From Acephala macrosclerotiorum (lineage: Eukaryota; Ascomycota; Leotiomycetes; Helotiales; Mollisiaceae), in assembly GCA_014904845.1 (NCBI GenBank), contig MU119255.1:62001-126000 (forward strand): a stretch of DNA of 64,000 bases, given 5' to 3'. Made by a program: the position numbers and the translations under genes. The notes beneath the pieces are model-generated. The model worked only from the letters and a program-made list of their open reading frames with translations. It had not been told where the DNA came from and did no database searches. Of the stretch, positions 59,601 through 64,000 are shown in pieces (the stretch's first letter is position 1; the number at the start of each line of letters is the position of its first letter).

Positions 59601-62600
59601 ACGACGAGGAGCAGGCGTCTCGAATTTTTGTATGGCATCTCTCACCCTTTGCAGAAAGATAAGCTTGTCCCTTCAACGCGTGGCAGAAGTAAGGGGCGCC
59701 GGCTCTGGGAAAGTTCCATGGTGCCATCGGCATCTTTGGCCAGATCATCACCCCCGCGACCAATAACGAAAAGGCAAAGAAGATACGAAAAGCAGCGTTG
59801 CGCATCAGGCGGTGACGAACTTGCGGCCTCGTCGATCGCCTTGCCCTCATTGCCTCTCACTAGTGCAACCTGCCAGATGCACGATGCGGGAGATGTGATG
59901 CAACGCAATGCAGGGACTGCAGGGCGAATGCAAGATGAGGATTGCCACCTTGAGGTTGTTCACGAACGACAGTGCACAACAGCGGTGAAAAGTTGCAGTG
60001 CTGCCCTTCTGGAAAACTCAGGCATGGCTTCGGCGGTAGTCTGTGAGTGGAAAAGGGCAAAGCCTCCTCTCGGCAGCGTGGCCGAGATGCCCTGTCGTGG
60101 TGGCGGCACAAGGTTTCCCTGTTGGTGCATAGCCAGTAAGGTGAGGTGAGAATGAGCTGACCGAGACTGACACTCCCGAGAACATCCAGGCGTCGATCAC
60201 TGCCTGCATCTCTCCCGTTGTGATTTGTTGTGCTGCACTATCACCTTTTCGACCCTTTCGACTTCCTCAGGCGTCATGAAAATATTCATCTGCAAATATT
60301 GGTGGGCAATCTGCGTTCCCTATTCGGAATTTGGGCGGTGGCTAGTGGATCGCGATCAGCAGCGCAAGAGTTTGTCAAAGTGGTACTATTGGACTGCAAG
60401 AGTAATTTCGATATACCTGGCTGATCCCGCTCTGGCCTGAATTTGATCCCGTGAGGACGCAGGCAAAGGAGGAGCGTTTGAACGAGCCTGTAATTGACGA
60501 GGGAACAAATGGCTTGACTCGTATTGCGCAACGCTCGCTGGTTCACGACAACGGGACAACCGTCATATTCCCCACAGAGGGTTTGGTTTGGGCGGACGAA
60601 CCAGATGGATGAGACGAGATTGAGATGTGATGAGATTTGGTGATACTGGCCAAATGCCATGTCACGTCTGGTGCTGGATCCTGGATGTGACATATCCAAG
60701 TGCCGGATCGATCGACTCAGCGTCCCGGCATCTGCGGTACGGACTGGGACAGGCTCTGACAGTCGTGATCACGCTCTCGCAGCACAGCGCGGAGTGACGT
60801 TCGATGGATCCGAGTGTATGGGTTGCGAAGGGTAGCTGCATAAGACCGATGCCGTTTGGCTCGACACTCTGTTGTTGGTCACCAGTTAACCTGGCTCGGC
60901 TTGGAAGATTTGCGGTGCATATGCTGCATGCACGCAATGGACTGAGAACGAGCAGCAATAGCTGAGCTGCTACTCCGGAGTCCGCAGGCCTCTGGGAAGA
61001 GGGCTTTTGATATATTAGATTTCTACAGGTGGAAGCGCATATTCGCGATGGTGGAGCGAATATCTTTGATGGGATTGGCATGGCACTCCAGCACAAGCCT
61101 GGCCTGCATGGGCTCATTGAGCTGGCGTGGGCGGCGAGCATGGGGCTGCGTTTACAGAGCCAAAATGCTATTTTTGCTCACTGGCCGAGGGAGCGATGCC
61201 GGTTTGGACGCTGTTCATACGCTGTCATCAAGCACTAAAACATCCGAAAGCTACCCTGTCTCCCCTAACGAGGAGAATTCCCCTTAGCATCCTAGGGCGC
61301 TGCACCCTTGAAATCACAACCCTTGCAAAGCCAATGAAGCTCTCCCTGCACCGAGAATCATCCTGGGAAATTTTCATGGCCCAGGAGAGGAAATGATGGG
61401 GAGAAGGCGACGAAACTCGAAATGGGAGCTCGAGCTCGCCCGAGCCTGTCGTGTCATGTCCTCCCAAGCCTGCGCGGAAATGTTCCAGCTCTTCTGCTCA
61501 ACAGATGTCACTGTCACCGCCTCTTGCGTTATACAGTCCCGTAACCTACAGCCTACAGCCTTCCAGCGCGCTGCTTTGCGTGCCTTGAGCTTGCGACTAC
61601 CAAGCTGAACACACTAGACTACGACAGCCGGAGGCGTGCTTCTCCTCGTACGTGTGGCTTTGCAGTGGCAGCAACTTGGCAGAAAAAGTCTGTGAATGAA
61701 CGACAGAACGTCCCCCCACCACATCTCCTCACCTCAACCAAGCTAGGTACAGTAGCTGATTCTTTGCCCCTTACTCCACGCCTACGGTCTACTACCACGA
61801 GGCGGTCCCCCCATCACGCATCACTGCCATTCCTGCGCTGGCCAAGCCGCAGGTCGCCGAAGTCATCAGCACTCGACATCGAAAATCGTGCTCGAATACT
61901 ACGTACCAGTCTCCCATCGAACCCCAGACCAGCTCCTCTAAGCTAGACGCCCACACCTAATATTTTCGAGAGACCGGAGTATTGTTTGGCGGAAATGGCA
62001 TAGTCACACACACACATCGCTCAAGGCGGCTTTCTCCTCAAGCCATATCGACATTTGGAACACCCGCCAACCTCTGATGCTTCCTTCTCCTTACTATTTG
62101 CGCCTTCCAGAACGCGCCTTTTGTTTTCTTATTGGAAAAGCTTTTTCTCCTCGAAAACAGTAGGCCGAATTAGTGATCATATCCGGCGTTCACTCGAATC
62201 TCATCACACATATGATACCTGACGCCCTAGATGTTCTTGTCATAGGTCACTTCTGGTCTAGCCGACGACTGCAACAGCCTTTCTGCCTTAAGGACATCAC
62301 TCCCTGGCCTTCTTCACACTTTCGTTCAACGGGATCTTTCGCAACGAGGCATACAACAAGAGAGAGCCGCCTAAGCTCACGCCCGGAATAAGATACCTGC
62401 GGTCGAGATCTGCCATAAAAAGCAGCCACACCTTTTCGATCAGATCAACTGTGTTCAGCCTGGTTCCGAATCCTGTTTGCCGAAGCTCCGTCCCAGACAT
62501 ACATATACCGCCTCACCCCGGCAACATTGCAATAGGATAATACTTGGTCAGATCAGACAGACGCTTGGAGGACTTGAGTTGGGAGCGCGACTTGGCCCTC

Positions 62601-64000
62601 TTGCGGAAAAGTCGCATTTTCCTCCCAGCCCTCTTTCGCTTGGTAGGACCAGATCCAGATCACTAGCCATCAGCCGCCGTTCACGCGCAAAGATCCTAGG
62701 TGGAAGAAGTTAGCACCAGCTATCTCTGTCTGCTCTCGTTTGCCCCGGCGCGCGTTGAGCGTCTTCCGACCCCACCATCGTATGTGTGCGCCTTGCCCTT
62801 TTCTATTATTCATCATCCCTTGCATCCTTGCACTCAAAAGTCATCTGTGCGCATATCTTGTCTGGGGACCTTCACTACTTACCTGGTCACCCACCCCCTC
62901 GGGTCCATCTGCGATGCGTACGACTGCCCGTATACACTGTTCCCAAAAACTTTACTGCACTGCTCCGTGTCACTTGCTTCCATAAGCATGACCATGACGG
63001 CATGAACTTGTTCTAACTTCTCATGCGAACAGGTTCGTCTCACGGGTGGCTGCATAACCTCTGAACACCCAGTCAATCCTCTAGAAGATCAAGAACATCA
63101 AGTCTTTGTCTCTCCTGGTATATGCCCCAGCTTTACCTCCGCCTTGAATGCAGCCAAGCAGACTGTACCCCTCCTTCAACCAATATTCGCGCAGCCCCGG
63201 CTGATCCGTTTCTAGTATCTAGGACCAGCACTTGGAATACTTTATACTCTGGTTTCACCTTCCCGAAACTCGAATCATACTAGGGAACGGCAGCTTGTTC
63301 GTTAGCTAGTATATCTGAAGGCCAAATTCTACTAGTAGGCTCCGCAATTAACGAGTTCAATCCAAGTTCGACATTTAACTCTCGGCATCGCTCTTTAGTT
63401 CGTCAACGGACTGAAGACTAACCCCTCGAGCGCGACTTCGCAAAGAAGATCATTAACTGGAGTTCCTCCCTGGTTCGCAAACACTTCACGCACCTGCATA
63501 GTAAACTGAGGACATCGACTTCCAAAGTTCAAAGGATCACCAGATTCGATCATCGTACATAGTCCATGGAACATCGCACCTGAACTTCTATACACCAGTA
63601 CCGACCGCGATTTCCCTGAGATCTTGTGAGATACCCAGTATACTCACTCGCTTCGTGGAAATACCCTCAGTCAACACCCCACCGTCAAGCTGGCCTACTC
63701 AACGTACAGTCTATTTGAAGTGAGTGCGCCTGTCTACGAGCTGTCTACACTCTAGATATTGCTCTGGACGTTGTACTAAGTGAGGTTATAGCCTGAACGT
63801 CACTCAAAGAGGCCGATAATACTCGACGACTCGTACGCCTCGCCTGAGACTGCGGCTCTACACGAAGAAGCCTACGAGGCAGCCCTCGTGGCTAGGGAGG
63901 ATTCCCCGAAGGGTCTCCTTTCCATGTCTGCTTACGGGAAAGCACAACCACCTCAACTTCATGGTAGGTTTGTTCAATTGCTGAAAGCGGTGTTGCGCTG
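53693..64000. other. Over 10 kb without a convincing gene
   Basis: No frame here combines a plausible start, splice signals and protein-like composition. Noted: a (CT)n run near 54,545-54,569, two TGTCC/GGACA motif copies at 54,140-54,196, a GTTCGTTCGTTCG run near 58,236 and a CA run near 62,006. From about 61,600 to the end the top strand is rich in pyrimidine blocks. That could be a long leader of a plus-strand gene starting beyond the window, but this is a guess. Confidence 0.5.
54545..54569. repeat. (CT)n microsatellite
   Basis: About eleven CT units followed by AACTAG. Confidence 0.85.

Noticed and set aside
59547..60149. 200-codon forward frame in the distal gene desert
   Set aside because: Composition is Arg/Ser/Cys-rich and shuffled. 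Other frames on both strands are also open here, and there is no domain or splice context.
1..64000. tRNA, rRNA or CRISPR features
   Set aside because: No convincing tRNA B-box with a matching cloverleaf, no rRNA-like segments, and no regularly spaced identical repeats were seen by eye. A tRNAscan-SE run would settle the tRNA point.

Overview
The window is nuclear DNA of a filamentous ascomycete. Nearly every gene carries short spliceosomal introns (about 45-120 nt, GTRNGT donors, CTAAC/CTAAT-like branch points, YAG acceptors). It also encodes translation elongation factor eEF3, WSC-domain cell-wall proteins and a fungal NB-ankyrin (NLR-like) receptor. I would guess the Leotiomycetes, but that is only an impression from protein style.

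Layout. 0-4.3 kb: a decayed secreted alpha/beta-hydrolase and a multi-exon unknown gene on the minus strand. 4.3-6.5 kb: AT-rich and gene-free. 6.5-18.1 kb: an ordinary accessory and metabolic stretch with an acyl-protein-thioesterase-like hydrolase, a minus-strand unknown, a Lys/Glu-rich coiled-coil protein, a GH5 glycosidase, a fragmentary multi-exon unknown, an MFS sugar transporter and an orphan. 18.1-28 kb: the most unusual part. A histone-H1-like Lys/Ala/Pro protein is followed by three co-oriented tandem genes (22.28-23.19, 24.88-25.62 and 26.37-27.67 kb). They are mostly dissimilar but share an N-terminal GRIPM motif and a C-terminal block that aligns without gaps, and two of them keep an intron at the same codon and phase. 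The DNA between them is full of short degenerate direct repeats.

28-34.8 kb: an AAA+ ATPase and mitochondrial malate dehydrogenase, both housekeeping. 35.7-39.3 kb: a broken helical-repeat-like gene and an intact single-exon NB-ankyrin receptor. 40.0-46.1 kb: a 9-exon secreted multidomain protein (beta-propeller, Ig-like ASH/HYDIN-type domains, Ser-rich stalks, five WSC domains) interrupted by one nonsense codon. 50.2-53.7 kb: eEF3, flanked by a 4.1 kb gene-free region upstream and more than 10 kb of sequence without a convincing gene downstream to the window end.

A recurrent theme is single in-frame stops inside otherwise continuous coding frames in at least five genes. Each can be explained by a C-to-T (or G-to-A) transition in a Gln, Trp or Arg codon, as expected of repeat-induced point mutation or cytosine deamination. 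No tRNA, rRNA, CRISPR array or intact transposon was recognised. All splice sites and domains were read by eye.
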